Below are positions 1 to 12,107 of a DNA stretch of 64,000 bases, piece by piece; the first letter of the stretch is position 1, and the number at the start of each line of letters is the position of its first letter. The stretch covers positions 248,001 to 312,000 of the forward strand of contig JAQFVV010000549.1 in assembly GCA_028023455.1 (NCBI GenBank). Reading direction: 5' to 3'. Origin of the DNA: Epiperipatus broadwayi (Eukaryota; Onychophora; Udeonychophora; Euonychophora; Peripatidae). The position numbers and the translations under genes are program-made. The notes beneath the pieces were generated by a model, which saw only the letters and a list, made by a program, of their open reading frames with translations, did no database searches and was not told the origin of the DNA.

Positions 1-813
1 ATTTAACCAAAACATTGTAAATATTTTAATGGGTGAGTGGTTCGCTTATATATATATATAAGACAGCTTTTATTTTAAAAAAAATTAGCAAAAACACTTT
101 TATCAGGGGATGGCAGTATTTTGTGAATGTTTTTTAATAAAAGACACAAGTGTTGCTAATTATTCTTTTTAGCTAATTAAATTTTTTTGAAAAAAAATTC
201 CACCTATTGGTCAGCAGATTATTGATTTCAAATTTTTTTAAAAAAAAAAAGTTAATTACACTAGCATTTTAAAATTATTTTCTTAATTAGGTTTTAAATA
301 AACAAAAACAACATATATATATATCTTTGTTCTAAGACAGTCTGTAATCGTTTTTTTTTTTCAATAGTTACCGATGATTCTGATTTTTTTTAAATTTGCA
401 GGTATTAAAATCATTTGTACACCTCCATTCTGTTATTCTAGACACTATAAATCAAAAAATAAAAGATAATTGTTTCACTTTTATCTAGAGAATATATCAA
501 ATATATACTAATTCTTCTGTTTATATATTGTAAATTGACCTTGTGAAATCAAGAATATAACTGAACACTATATATAACAAAGATTAGAATTTTTAAGTAA
601 AAATTGTTATGAAAACTATTTTTAAGTATTTAAAATTTTAGTGAATATTGGATTCAACTTGGGGAAGTCTTTAGGACAAAAATGGAAAACAAGAACTTTT
701 ATTGAAATTAATGAAATAGCTTTTATTAAAATGGAATAGCAAATGAAACAATATTGGGAAATGATCTGGTAATTATACATTGCAAGAGGGTTATGGATAA
801 AAAAAGTAGATAA
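1..813. other. AT-rich sequence without recognisable feature
   Basis: Long A and T runs and short TA tracts only (for example near 48-60 and 314-325). I see no coding frame, repeat family or RNA here. It is the left flank of the Gypsy element. Confidence 0.6.
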
Positions 814-818
814 ATTTA
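814..818. repeat. Target site duplication of the Gypsy element (left)
   Basis: ATTTA, identical to 6090-6094 on the other side of the element. Five bases is the usual duplication for Gypsy integrases. Confidence 0.9.
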
Positions 819-1500
819 TGTGATGTACTTGATTTAATGTTACTTACAAGAAAAAACCAAATACACCTAATTCAAGTAACTATTACTCTATTGCATAAAA
901 TTAAGATACCCCACTTACAGATACAAGATTTTATTAGTATGAAAAATAACAATCATTTATAAACAGAATTATCATTAGTTCTACTAGCACCTGTAAGGCT
1001 TACAAAAATAATAAGATAGGTACAGTCTGTATAATTACCCTAGGTCAGTCTTTGGTACCTTCAGACCTGAATATCTGGTTCTCCTCCCATTGTTAGTCCT
1101 GTTCTGAATTCGCGCTACACTTAAGTCTCTCAGAAAATCAGGACTGACACTAATCTGTCCTTTCTCTGCTAGATTATATCTACTCTTTGTTCTATTGTTT
1201 ATTCCTTATCAATTTTAATCACCAAATTATTCTGGGCTTATTTCTGAACTAATTAATAAAATTGTTCTTTACCTTTTTAATCCTTCGTTTAATTAATTAT
1301 TTATTCGGATCTTCCATCTTGTTTTACACCTTGCTTTTTATAAAATATCTATATGAAAAACCATTTGTAATTTCTAATTTTCATTTTTATTAAATCAACT
1401 CGTTTACTTTCACATGTAATTATTTAACACTTTTAACTTCTGGAGTACACACAGTTTCAAATGTATTATTTCTTAATATTAATCGTACTACAACATAACA
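819..1500 (-). repeat. 3' LTR of the Gypsy element
   Basis: 682 bp, the same length as 5408-6089 and nearly identical. On the minus strand it begins TGTTATG and ends CATCACA. It is directly preceded (minus strand) by the polypurine tract. Confidence 0.95.
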
Positions 1501-1516
1501 ATTCCTCCCCCACTCC
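1501..1516 (-). promoter_or_regulatory. Polypurine tract of the Gypsy element
   Basis: On the minus strand reads GGAGTGGGGGAGGAAT, purine-only apart from two T, and abuts the first base of the 3' LTR. This is the expected position for the plus-strand primer of an LTR retrotransposon. Confidence 0.85.
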
Positions 1517-1576
1517 AGAAGTTACAGTTTATCCATCTTATACATATTCTTTTAGGTACAAAGGTCTTCTTTTACA

Positions 1577-2345
1577 TCATACAGGTCTAGGTGATTTCCT
1601 CTTTTCAATCTTTATTTTATCCTCTTCTACTACATCTTCTTCGATGTTGGTCAGTATCATCTGTTTATCTGAAATTTTTTCATTTGCATGTTGGAACTGC
1701 TGGAACATATCTAGTTGTATGTCATCTTCACTTTTACAAATATGATTTCTGTGACATGTATATATGTTTCTGTTTTCGCCTTTAATATCATAAATTTGCT
1801 TTGATCGCGCCCGTTCAATTTTTCCATTAACCCATTGTTTACATAGTATATCTCTGAATATTACCAGTTCTCCAATGTTAAAGTTTTTCACTGGGTCTTG
1901 GTTATATTTATATATATGTGTATCAGGTCACAAAAAATCTAAATTAGTTCGTATTTTTCAACCGAATAACATTTCAGCTCACGATTTTCCAGTTGTTGTT
2001 GATGAAGTTATATGTTAATACATCATGAATTCCTGTAAGACATTTTTCATATCCATATTTTTGTTTTTTCTTAAATATTTCTTCACTTGCCCTACCACAT
2101 TTTCCACCAAACCATTTGATTCAGGGTGATAAGGGGGTGTAAATACATGTTTGATGTCCCATTTTCCAAATTGTATTTTTAATTCTTCACTCACAAATCC
2201 AGTTCTGTTGTCAGAGATGATTACTTGTGGAAATCCATGTATATAAAATATGTCTGTTAAACATTTTCTTGTTTGTTTGCACTAGTATTTTTAACCTCAT
2301 GACATTCTATCCATTTAGAGAAAGCATTGATTAAAATTAAATAAT
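1577..2345 (-). pseudogene. Gypsy integrase core and C-terminal region, frameshifted
   Basis: Continuation of pol. The core is readable in pieces: the first catalytic Asp lies in LHTDHAGP (near 2350-2375), the second in SDNRTGF (near 2205-2225), and the Glu in ESNGLVEN (near 2105-2130). These fit the DDE pattern of retroviral-type integrases, but they lie in different frames. The C-terminal segment 1577-1891 (104 residues) contains FNIGELVIFRD followed by KQWVNGKI, like the Gypsy integrase C-terminal module that follows the core, which binds DNA. A frameshift just after the first Asp and stops after the Glu region break the frame, so no complete integrase can be made from this copy. Confidence 0.82.
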
Positions 2346-4163
2346 TTATCCTTCTATTGGACCTGCATGGTCTGTATGAAGTCTTTGCCATGGATATATT
2401 GGTTTAGGCCAAGAAGAATATTGTTTATTTGGCAGAGCTATTTCCGACTTACATTTATCACATTTCTTAATATACTTTTCAATGTCATTACTTATCTGCG
2501 GCCACCAAACATAACTCCGAGCTAGAGCTTTAGCTCGCATGATGCCTGGGTGCCCCTGATGCAAAAGTTCTAGAACTTTCATTCTCCCTATAGGAGGTAT
2601 AACTACTCTGTCTCCCATATTAATATACCATTTACAGACTGACAATTGGTCTCTATTGACCCAAAACCCCATTGCTAAATTTTCAGGTTTTTTTATTAGG
2701 CCAAACTTTGCTTATCCATTTCCTAAGTAACGCATACCCATCATTTTCATTTTCCCATGTCTGAACTACTTTACTATTTATGACTTGTGATTTCATATTG
2801 TCAATGTGATTAACTTCCACATCAGTTTCATAGTTGTCATTATTTCCGGGCACTCTAGATAGAGCATCCACATGTGAAATTATCTTTCCTTTTTGATATT
2901 TTAGATTGAAATCATAAGCAGTAAGTGTATTAGCCCATCTGAGCATGTGTGGACTTAAATGCTCTGGCATCGGATGATCTTTTCCTATAATCCCTAACAA
3001 AGGTTTGTGATCTGTTACTAATTCAAATTTCCGTCCATATATAAACTGGTGAAATTTTTTCGCAGCAAACGTGACTGCCAAAGCTTCCTTGTCCAGCTGA
3101 CTATAATTTTTTTCAGCTTTAGACAAAGTCCAAGAAGCATACGCTACAGGAGACGTTCGTGACCATCTATTTGATGTGCTAAAACTGCTCCAATTTTGTA
3201 TTGTGATGCATCCATAGTAATAGTGATGTCTTTGTCACTATCAAAATGCACTAATAAGCTACTAGAGGTTAACAATTCCGTAACTGCTTTAAACACTTTT
3301 TCATGTTTGGTATTCCAAATCCATTTCTGATCTTTGCGTAGCAGTTCATATAGAGGAGTTGTGACCATTGCTTTGTTCTTTAGAAAAGGTTCGAAAAAAT
3401 TAATCAAAACTGGGAAAGCTTGAAGTTGCTTGACATTTATTGGGCTTGGAACATCTTTGACTGCCCTAATTTTTTCAGTTAATGGACTTTTCCCTTTTTC
3501 TGAAATAAGATGGCCTAAAAACTTTAATTCTTCAGTTTCCCAAACGCATTTTTTAACATTTAATTTTACCCCTGCATTATTTAGTTTCTCGCATACTTCC
3601 CAAATTTTACTTCTTCATTTTTCTGGTGACATTGCAGCAATCAAAATATCATCATAATATGGTGTCACACCTTCCAAGCCTTGTAATATTGAATTTATTT
3701 TTGCTTGAAATATGTTTGCAGCTGATGTAATTCCAAAAGGGAGACAATTACATTTGAATAATCCAAAAAAGGTTATAATTGTCAATAACCGAGCTGTATC
3801 ATCCGTAACTTTTAGTTGGTGATATGCGAAATTTAAATCCGATTTCACAAAAAATTTTGCTTTAGCTAGATTACTGAGAATCTCATGTACATTTGGCACT
3901 GGGTAAGCTCTTTTATTAAGATACTTATTTACTGTTGTTCTATAATCTCCACACAGCCTAATTTTTCTGTCTGGTTTTGTTAATACAACAATTGGTGTGG
4001 CCCAATCCACCTCCTCAACAGGGGATAACATGTCTTTTTTAACTAATGCTTCTATTTTTTCCTTTACTAACTGCCTTTGCGCAAAAGGTATTTTTCTCGG
4101 TTTACAAATAACCGGTCTAGCATTTTCATTTAAGTGCAAGTCAATGGGCTTTGATTTTATCAA
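2346..4163 (-). pseudogene. Gypsy pol: reverse transcriptase, RNase H and integrase N-terminus, broken
   Basis: Minus-strand pol. Reverse transcriptase (4163 downwards) shows PDRKIRLCGDYR, LPFGITSA and the active-site box YYDD in VTPYYDDILIA. A TGA at 3615-3617 interrupts the frame shortly after YYDD; the same frame stays open beyond it to 3144 (KFLGHLISEKGKSPLTEK). RNase H begins with TMDAS (near 3205) and continues, after a frameshift near 3130-3145, with DKEAL and LVTDHKPL. Another frameshift near 2675-2690 leads to the integrase zinc-binding domain, HPGIMRAKALAR followed by CDKCK (HHCC type). Pol overlaps the end of gag-pro by 23 bp in another frame, which suggests programmed frameshifting in the parent. 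Damage is limited, but this copy cannot make intact Pol. Confidence 0.93.
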
Positions 4164-5310
4164 ACCTAAATCTTCCGTAAATAAATTCGGATATAACTCT
4201 TATCATTTCTTTTTCCACCAAGACCTTTTTAACTATATTAAATTTAATGCCTAAGTCTTTAAACCACTTTCTTTCTATTAACGGACTAATATCTTTATCT
4301 ACTATATATATAGGTAATTTGTAGTTTTTATTCCCGTTGACATCTCTAACATTAATGTTAGCTTTCTGTATTTTAATGTGAGGGCTATCTGTAGATATGT
4401 CCTTCCACTTTTTCATAGATATTAAAGAAATTCCTGAGCCACTATCTATTTCCATTTCTACTCTTTTGTTACTTAACTTAATCTCTAGCATGAATTGATC
4501 CTGGTCATTTTTTAAGATATTTTTTTTAATTACTGTTTTCCACTGTTTCTGATCTTTACCATATTCAGATTTTTGTTTAGGTTTTTTGCACACTGTTGCT
4601 AAATGGCCTTTGGCCCCACAGTTGTAACATTTTTTGTTCCTCCAGTTACAGCTTTTAGACAAATGGCCTACTTCACCACAACAAAAACATTTTATTTTGA
4701 AACTTTTCTTTTCTTTAGTACAATCCTTATCCTTTCTCTCTATTTTAAAAATAGTATTCCTAGAGTTTTCCTCCACTCTATTTGAAAAAGCTAAAGCTTG
4801 TTCTACCACTGATTCGTATACTATTCCCTTTTGAATAGCACCTTCATAAGTCATGTGAGTTTCAATTAATAACAATTGATGCAATTTATCATCCTTCATT
4901 TCCCATAATAACTGGTCAATAAGAATTTGTTCCACAAAGTCGCTGTACTCGCAATTCTTTGCTAATTGGTGTAGAACAATATCATATTCTTTAATCGATT
5001 CAAGTTTGTCTTGTTTGTGGTTTCTCAATTTTAACCTAGCTAAATACTTTGATGGTCTCGGGCTAAAATAATCTGTTAGTCTTTGAACCAGGTCATCGTA
5101 GTTACTACTATCTGTAACTTGTCCATTATACAATTTGTTTACTATTTCAATAACTTTTCTATCTGACAAACATAATAACACTGCTACCTTCCTGTCATTT
5201 TCAATAATACTATTTAACTTAAAATAATTTTGTAATTGAAGCACATAAAAAGGCCATTCATGCAGATTATCTATCCCAAATTCCGATATATTAGCTTGTC
5301 CTATCGACAT
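4141..5310 (-). CDS. Gypsy Gag-protease polyprotein
   Basis: Open frame of 389 residues; the first Met at 5310 lies about 100 bp inside the 5' LTR, a normal Gag start. Residues about 1-190 look like a Gypsy capsid region (helical, charged, with YDDLVQRLTDYF). Two zinc knuckles follow near residues 208-242: CFCCGEVGHLSKSC and CYNCGAKGHLATVC, both CCHC, which bind the element's RNA. The protease active site is seen as EIDSGSGISLIS near residue 290, with DSG where many aspartic proteases have DTG or DSG. The frame ends in the overlap with reverse transcriptase. Gag and protease share one frame, and pol is reached by frameshift. This is the only complete reading frame left in the element. Confidence 0.93.
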   Translation of the reverse strand: MSIGQANISEFGIDNLHEWPFYVLQLQNYFKLNSIIENDRKVAVLLCLSDRKVIEIVNKLYNGQVTDSSNYDDLVQRLTDYFSPRPSKYLARLKLRNHKQDKLESIKEYDIVLHQLAKNCEYSDFVEQILIDQLLWEMKDDKLHQLLLIETHMTYEGAIQKGIVYESVVEQALAFSNRVEENSRNTIFKIERKDKDCTKEKKSFKIKCFCCGEVGHLSKSCNWRNKKCYNCGAKGHLATVCKKPKQKSEYGKDQKQWKTVIKKNILKNDQDQFMLEIKLSNKRVEMEIDSGSGISLISMKKWKDISTDSPHIKIQKANINVRDVNGNKNYKLPIYIVDKDISPLIERKWFKDLGIKFNIVKKVLVEKEMIRVISEFIYGRFRFDKIKAH

Positions 5311-5389
5311 TTAAATTTTTTAACAACTCACCGACTTCTGAATTACTGTTCAATGTACTTCTTTCATAAAGCTTGAAAAACAGGTTTTC

Positions 5390-5407
5390 TCCTGACTGCA
5401 CCAAAAT
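5390..5407 (-). promoter_or_regulatory. Primer binding site of the Gypsy element
   Basis: Directly after the 5' LTR on the minus strand comes ATTT then TGGTGCAGTCAGGAG. The TGG start complements the CCA end of a tRNA and the rest resembles the TGGCGCAGTCGG type seen in other Gypsy elements. Which tRNA primes cannot be decided here. Confidence 0.7.
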
Positions 5408-6089
5408 TGTGATGTACTTGATTTAATGTTACTTACAAAAAAAAACCAAATACACCTAATTCAAGTAACTATTACTCTCTTGCATAAAATTAAGATATCC
5501 CACTTACAGATACAAGATTTTATTAGTATGAAAAATAACAATAATTTATAAACAGAATTATCATTAGTTCTACTAGTGCCTGTAAGGCTTACAAAAATAA
5601 TAATAAGACAGGTATAGTCTGTATAATTACCCTAGGTCAGTCTTTGATACCTTCAGACCCGAATATCTGGTTCTCCTCCCATCGTTGGTCCTGTTCTGAA
5701 TTTGCGCTACAACTTAAGTCTCTCAGAAAATCAGGACACACTAATCTGTCCTTTCTCTGCTAGATTGTATCTACTCTTTGTTCTATTGTTTATTCCTTAT
5801 CAATTTTAATCACCAAATTATTCTGGGCTTATTTCTGAACTAATTAATTAAATTATTCTTTACCTTTTTAATCCTTGTTTAATTAATTATTTATTCGGAT
5901 CTTCCATCTTCTTTTACACCTTGCTTTTTATAAAATATCTATATGAAAAACCATTTGTAATTTCTAATTTTCATTTTTATTAAATCAACTCGTTTACTTT
6001 CACATGTAATTATTTAACACTTTTAACTTCTGGAGTACACACAGTTTCAAACGTATTTTTCTTAATATTAATCGTACTACAACATAACA
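5408..6089 (-). repeat. 5' LTR of the Gypsy element
   Basis: 682 bp. Pairs with 819-1500, with scattered substitutions and small compensating indels. On the minus strand it carries the element's promoter by position; no clear TATA box was chosen. Confidence 0.95.
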
Positions 6090-6094
6090 ATTTA
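6090..6094. repeat. Target site duplication of the Gypsy element (right)
   Basis: ATTTA, exact copy of 814-818. Confidence 0.9.
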
Positions 6095-8196
6095 TAATAT
6101 ATTTTTTAGTGGAAGATAGTGGAAGAAGTATTTTCATTTGGTTAGCATAATAGTTAACCGTATGGCTTTCTCATTTTATTCAAGGAGAGGTTATTTTACA
6201 TTTTATCATATGGTCTTTAATAAAATGAACATTGTGAAGTCCGAGATGTGATTTTAAAAACTCAAAATAATTTATTTCTTGGAGATTTATAAAAAGTTTG
6301 TCTGAAAGTGACGGAGCTAGAGCCATGATCCATGGATATAAATCTCTAGATGAATATGATTGACCACTAGAAAAGATCGATTTGTTAATTAATTGTGTAT
6401 ATACATATATCAGGCCTCATGGTTTAGTGGTTGCATAAAAATTGTCTTACTCCAATTGTTTGAATTCAGTGGGGGTAGTTTTTTTTTTTTTTCGATTTTA
6501 AATTTCAGTTACGTTTAGAATTTTTACTTTCATATATCTCGTTCGTAATCATCCAGATTAATCATCAAATATTAATCAGATTATGGATAATTATTTTTAA
6601 CCAGAGAGTAATAGAAAAGCACTCAACTCTTCTGCAATCTGCATTTTATAAGCCAGTTAAGTAATATAATAGCCTAGTTCTTCATTTCCCTGCTGTGTGA
6701 GACTGTTGGAGAAACGCGGATCTTCGTTATATATTTAGAATTTTATCTACATTTTAAAAATCTATATATATAATAAAAATGGAAAATTTTAAACAAAAAC
6801 AGCTATGAAGCACTTTTTAAATATTTAATAGTTTGCTGTATTTTAGTTTCACCGTCTTTTATTGAAAATTTTTATTGGCTTATTTGTTATAAGATTCTTT
6901 CAGAAAAACTGAATTGAAGTAACTTTTATTTTTTCAAAAATCAATTGTTAATTATTTTAATTAAAAAGTATCTTAGTGTATATTTTAGCCCATGTTTTTT
7001 TTTTAAAGAATCAATTTTAATATTTTAATTAATGTTAAAAATGTAAAAGTAAGATTAAAAAAAAGTAAGTGATCAAGAATACAACCACTAATATATTATT
7101 ATACATATTAAGCGACTGTTAATGAATATATATGCAGAAAAGGTAGATTTTTAAATATTTAGCTTTATTATTGCCTAGCGTGCTTTCAATATATCATGAA
7201 TATATTTTCATTTTCTATTTATGTATATTATAACAGTACACAACTAGGATGAGTGAGAGAGTGATTCTGGGTTGATAATGCTCCATGAATTGCTGTATCC
7301 AAATTGTAACTGCACAAATGATGTTAAAAGAGACATTGTTATGTCCCACTGATTTGGGAGTCGGATTATAGCTATACATATGTGGGAGTGAGAAAGAATG
7401 GATAAGTTGATTTTTTAAAAATATTATGTATAAAAATTCTCTTATGTAAGTTCTCTACACGTAGATCATAATTGCACAAAAAATGGCTTTAACATTAAAT
7501 AATAGCTAGATGGAGAACAAGAAATTTTATCAGTTATTTATAATTAATATGGAATATGCTAGCCTTTGAAATGATATCCCACAACTAGACAAACCAAGTT
7601 GCTAATAATAATTAAAATATGTCCAGTTTTTATTATTTCTTTATACTTTAATTGCTTACTTTCATGGTTTAGCATTAAAATTCAGTCATGAGACTTAATT
7701 ACTTGCTAAATATAAAATAGAAACAAAAGGAATAGTTTACTGAGTCTAAACTATATTTACAATCCAACTAAATATAAAATATGTATTTATCTTAATTCAT
7801 TAATATTAAATACTATAGCAGTTTATTGAAGTGTGTACAAGTTAAGCAATCAGCAGCATTTCAATATTCTCAGAGTAAAATAATTATAGTATCAAAATCA
7901 ATTATTGCACTATTACCCGCACACATAGGTAAGTGATGATTTCAAAATAAAAAAATAAACGTAGTCACTTTAAATAAAACAATAGGCTCATCGTTTATTT
8001 ATGTTATATATTTTATCTTTTTTTTTTTAGAATGGAGAATGGCAACAATAACTTAGAATAACAAAGTAAGAACATGTATTCTATTTTTTTAGATTTCTCA
8101 ACTGATTTCTATGAAAATCGTATTGAGTGACATTTGATAATAATACATTTCTTTAGAGTGTATTTATATTCAAATAAAGACCATTTATGTCCTAAG
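6095..8196. other. AT-rich sequence with one possible tRNA-like remnant
   Basis: No coding frame or known repeat recognised. The only structured piece is a tRNA-like stretch at 6413-6478, listed separately. Confidence 0.5.
6413..6478 (+). other. tRNA-like sequence (SINE head or tRNA pseudogene)
   Basis: Contains GGTTTAGTGGTTGCAT, like a tRNA A box, an anticodon-type hairpin with AATTG/CAATT arms, and TTTGAATTC in the place of a B box. The acceptor stem pairs poorly, so it is not a functional tRNA. It could be the head of an old SINE. Confidence 0.35.
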
Positions 8197-8200
8197 AATA

Positions 8201-8231
<31 letters not shown>
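8197..8231. repeat. (AAT)n microsatellite, 5' side of LINE fragment
   Basis: About 11 AAT units that stop exactly where LINE coding sequence starts. Confidence 0.95.
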
Positions 8232-9015
<784 letters not shown>

Positions 9016-9560
9016 TTAGAGCTTGAGTATCTGTAATTTACAGTAAAAATTAAGCCTTAAATTATGTTATTTTAATCAAGAATGCAGTTCTCAGTTTACT
9101 AGTTAATTTCGTTTGAGGAAAAAAAATTAAGCATTAATAGAACAGATCTGAGTTTAATACCTTGAAAAGGGAGTAACACATACTCCCGGATTTTACTAAT
9201 ATGGCAGTCCCAATTGATGACATGCTCTATCAATAGATTTAATGTATGCTAAGGCTGTCAAATCAGTGGTCTCCCTCTTATTAAATATACTGAAGATATT
9301 AATAAAAGGAATGTAGTTATTGCAAATGAAAATAAAAATAGCAAAATATCTAATGCTGACAGATTTCATGAATGTACAATTGGCGATGTAATTAAAATAG
9401 ACCATTCAGAACAAATGTCAACTTTTACAAACAGCAATAATGATGATCTATTTACAGGACTGATGAAATCTTAAATTATACAATAGAACAGTTTAATAAT
9501 ACTATCCCAAAAAATCTTTTCTGAATCTTTTAAACGTTTTTTTTTCAGACAAATCAATTA
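9016..9560. other. AT-rich sequence without clear feature
   Basis: No supported gene. It may be the decayed 5' part of the LINE that follows, but no motif proves this. Confidence 0.4.
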
Positions 9561-9562
9561 TA

Positions 9563-9742
9563 ATGGCGGTTACAGATATCTATTGTTCTATATACCATTT
9601 TCCAAAGGATTTATTCTATATATTTCTAAACAGTCACAATATATGGGAATATGTCTATCAGATTTCTGAACATTCAAATCCAAGATATATGGTTCTTGAA
9701 TTTTATAACAAGGAACAAAAGGACATTTACAAAAACACTTAA
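9563..9742 (+). pseudogene. Possible LINE ORF1 remnant
   Basis: Short frame of 59 residues starting MAVTDIYCSIYHFPKDLF and ending PRYMVLEFYNKEQKDIYKNT. The segment RYMVLEFYNKEQ looks like the beta-strand region of RNA-binding ORF1 proteins in L1/Tx1-like elements. It lies upstream of a LINE endonuclease on the same strand, which fits. The match is weak and short, and ordinary AT-rich sequence could imitate it. From 9743 to about 10640 nothing further can be supported. Confidence 0.3.
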
Positions 9743-11562
9743 AGCCCTCAGTAAATATGACCCATTCTGGTAAATCAACATAGAATAAACTATATTACTG
9801 GAGTTTTAAAAAATACTACTTAAACTATAATGTTAATGATTTCTAAAAATTAATGCAGCCCTTCAGAGTCATAATTGGATTTCAGTCTATATACCTAAAG
9901 GATACACTGGTACCAGTATAGTAATAGTTTTTAGTTCAAAGTCAAGCTTCACAAAGGAATTGATCATTACCATATACCAACACAAATTTCAGACCAGGAG
10001 GCCATGTTGCTATCTGCTCACATCTAATATGCTCACAATATGGCATGATTGCAACTACTTCACATTAATGCTCTAAGACAAAAGCACACACCCATGACAT
10101 CCAAAATATAACAAGTGAGACTTTGATAAGCACTAAATCCTATCACAATAATAATTTTACAAAACAAGATAAAGTTCCTGAACACTCTATTTAAAAATAA
10201 AAACTTTTGCAACAAAATTCAATAGATATGGATACCAATATTCTACCAGTTCACCAAACATTAGCAGATAGTATAGCCCCCTTTACCCTCATAATATTCC
10301 AATTAATAAAACCTCTACAATTATTTTAGTTATCTCAATCATGCCAGTTACACAGATATCTAAATCTGCTAGTGATGACACCACCTTAAAAAAACAGGCC
10401 CCTATCATGTAAAAGGTGGGTGTGAAAGAAGATAAATGATATAGTGACAAGTGAGGATGAAGATCTTCTAACTGTTGATCTAAATAAGAAAATTAAAACT
10501 ATGCTTAGTAGTTAAGTTGTTAATGTAGATATGATCACAACTAAAATAAAATCCAATCATGAGGTAGTAATTGAGGTCATGAACTGTTGACTTTCTAGCT
10601 ATAATGAGTCAAAATCAAATCTAGATATAAAATAACTGATAAAATTGCTTTGTTTTTGTATATATTCTAATTTTATATTATTCTTTATGATTTTTAGATT
10701 TGGTGCATTTAATGTGAGGAGTCTCAACCACTCCAGAAAAATCTTTCAGCTGTCAAAATGTAGAGTTCAACCCAGCTTGTTTGGTTTAACAGAAGCAAAA
10801 ATATACAATGCTTTGCAGATAGACCAATCTAGTTACCTTCATAATAGTAGGTTCTCAATCTTTTCTAGATCTTCCTCCAGCACTGCTCTCTTTATATCCA
10901 AATTATGCCCTTTTAAAGCATTTAAAATACTTATACTTTTAATCATCATGGTGTTGAACATAGCCATTGTCTATATCCGACTTGACCCATAAATAATTAG
11001 TAAATTAATTCTAACTCATTTTTTGCTTCCTAATCTCATCCATGTGTGCTCTTGGGAGACTTCAATATGGACCATGCCACATTCATTTCAAAGTGAAATC
11101 ATAGACTTTCTTTTCCTCTAATGAATGATTGATTGTTTCCTTCCATATAATGCAGTATCATTTGATAATTATCAACATAAGTCACTATTAAATTTATGTT
11201 TTTATGCATCAATTCCATCACATGATCAATCTATCTTTTAATAGCTCATTATTTTCTGATTATCTAGCACTGATGGTTATTCTTTATCTTGATCTCTCAC
11301 AAAAAATAAATTTTAACACTGTCAAAAACATCTGCATACTACTGACTAATCATGCCTCTGAAATCCTTTTCTCCACAATTTATATTGAACTCTTCAAGCT
11401 TGGTTAAATGGAACTTGAACTAATATAAACCTGGATCATCTACATAAATATTCTTTTATTCACAATTAACCATATCACCAGAGCTTCTCTATCTCTAACT
11501 AGACTTTTCAGTTTAACCACTAAACATCACATGATCACATCTCATACTAGCACATAATTGTT

Positions 11563-11795
11563 GTAAACAGAGGCAAAACTCTCCATACAGTAGTACCACC
11601 CTGTGCTAACCAGAGTAATCAATGGATGTCAGATCCAAGGCTCCTCAATGATGGCCACAAACCAGAAACTAGTCTGGGGATATTGGATGAGTAAGCACTA
11701 GATAGGAATTTTATGCACAAGCCTTCTGGCATCCATTGATTACTCTGGTTAGCACAGGGTGGCACTACTGTATGGAGAGTTTTGCCTTTGTTTAC
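11563..11795. mobile_element. MITE with 60-bp terminal inverted repeats
   Basis: Left arm from GTAAACAGAGGCAAAACT at 11563 and right arm ending AGTTTTGCCTTTGTTTAC at 11795 are inverted copies over about 65 bp each, nearly perfect. Both contain CTCCATACAGTAGT and CTAACCAGAGTAATCAATGG on the left-arm reading. The middle, about 100 bp, is not inverted. No transposase. It sits inside the decayed LINE. Pieces of the same arm occur at 19749-19798 and 19996-20026. Superfamily is not clear because no target duplication is certain. Confidence 0.85.
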
Positions 11796-12053
11796 TTTTC
11801 AGTTTAGTGAATGAGATTCACAAAATGGTTGTGTAATATACATTCACTAATAAACGAAGCAGTTTGTACAGGATCTAACATGCTTGATTTCTTATACAGC
11901 CAATATGAAAAGTTACTCCAAAGCAAGCAAATCTTTCATCTATCATCAAACTTTCTTGGTCCCTCAACAGATGTAGCCATTATTACAATAAATGAACTCA
12001 AAGCAAAAATAGTTTCCACTCCGAGATTCATGTTATCCAGGCATGTGCACAGG

Positions 12054-12107
12054 ATACCTCTTTTTGTATGTTCCCATATAATACCTCTTTTTGTATGTTC
12101 CCATATA
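12054..12107. repeat. Tandem duplication, 27 bp x 2
   Basis: The 27-bp unit at 12054-12080 (begins ATACCTCTTTTTGTATG) is repeated exactly at 12081-12107, inside the LINE remnant. Likely replication slippage. Confidence 0.93.

Larger units (their letters stand above)
819..6089 (-). mobile_element. Ty3/Gypsy LTR retrotransposon, full length, mutated
   Basis: Complete LTR retrotransposon of 5,271 bp read on the minus strand. Two LTRs of 682 bp each (819-1500 and 5408-6089) begin TG and end CA and differ at only a few per cent of positions by eye. The 5-bp target duplication ATTTA lies directly outside both ends (814-818 and 6090-6094). Order on the minus strand is 5' LTR, primer binding site, Gag with two zinc knuckles, protease, reverse transcriptase, RNase H, integrase, polypurine tract, 3' LTR. 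Integrase after RNase H defines the Ty3/Gypsy order. Pol is broken by one in-frame TGA and several frameshifts, so this copy is probably dead, although its LTR similarity suggests a fairly recent insertion. Confidence 0.96.

Noticed and set aside
3430-3657. Plus-strand frames at 3430-3657, 3997-4254 and 4603-4834
   Set aside because: Antisense of Gypsy pol and gag.
6121-6180. Short repeated TAGTGGAAGA beside the Gypsy element
   Set aside because: Only two short copies; too little to call a feature.
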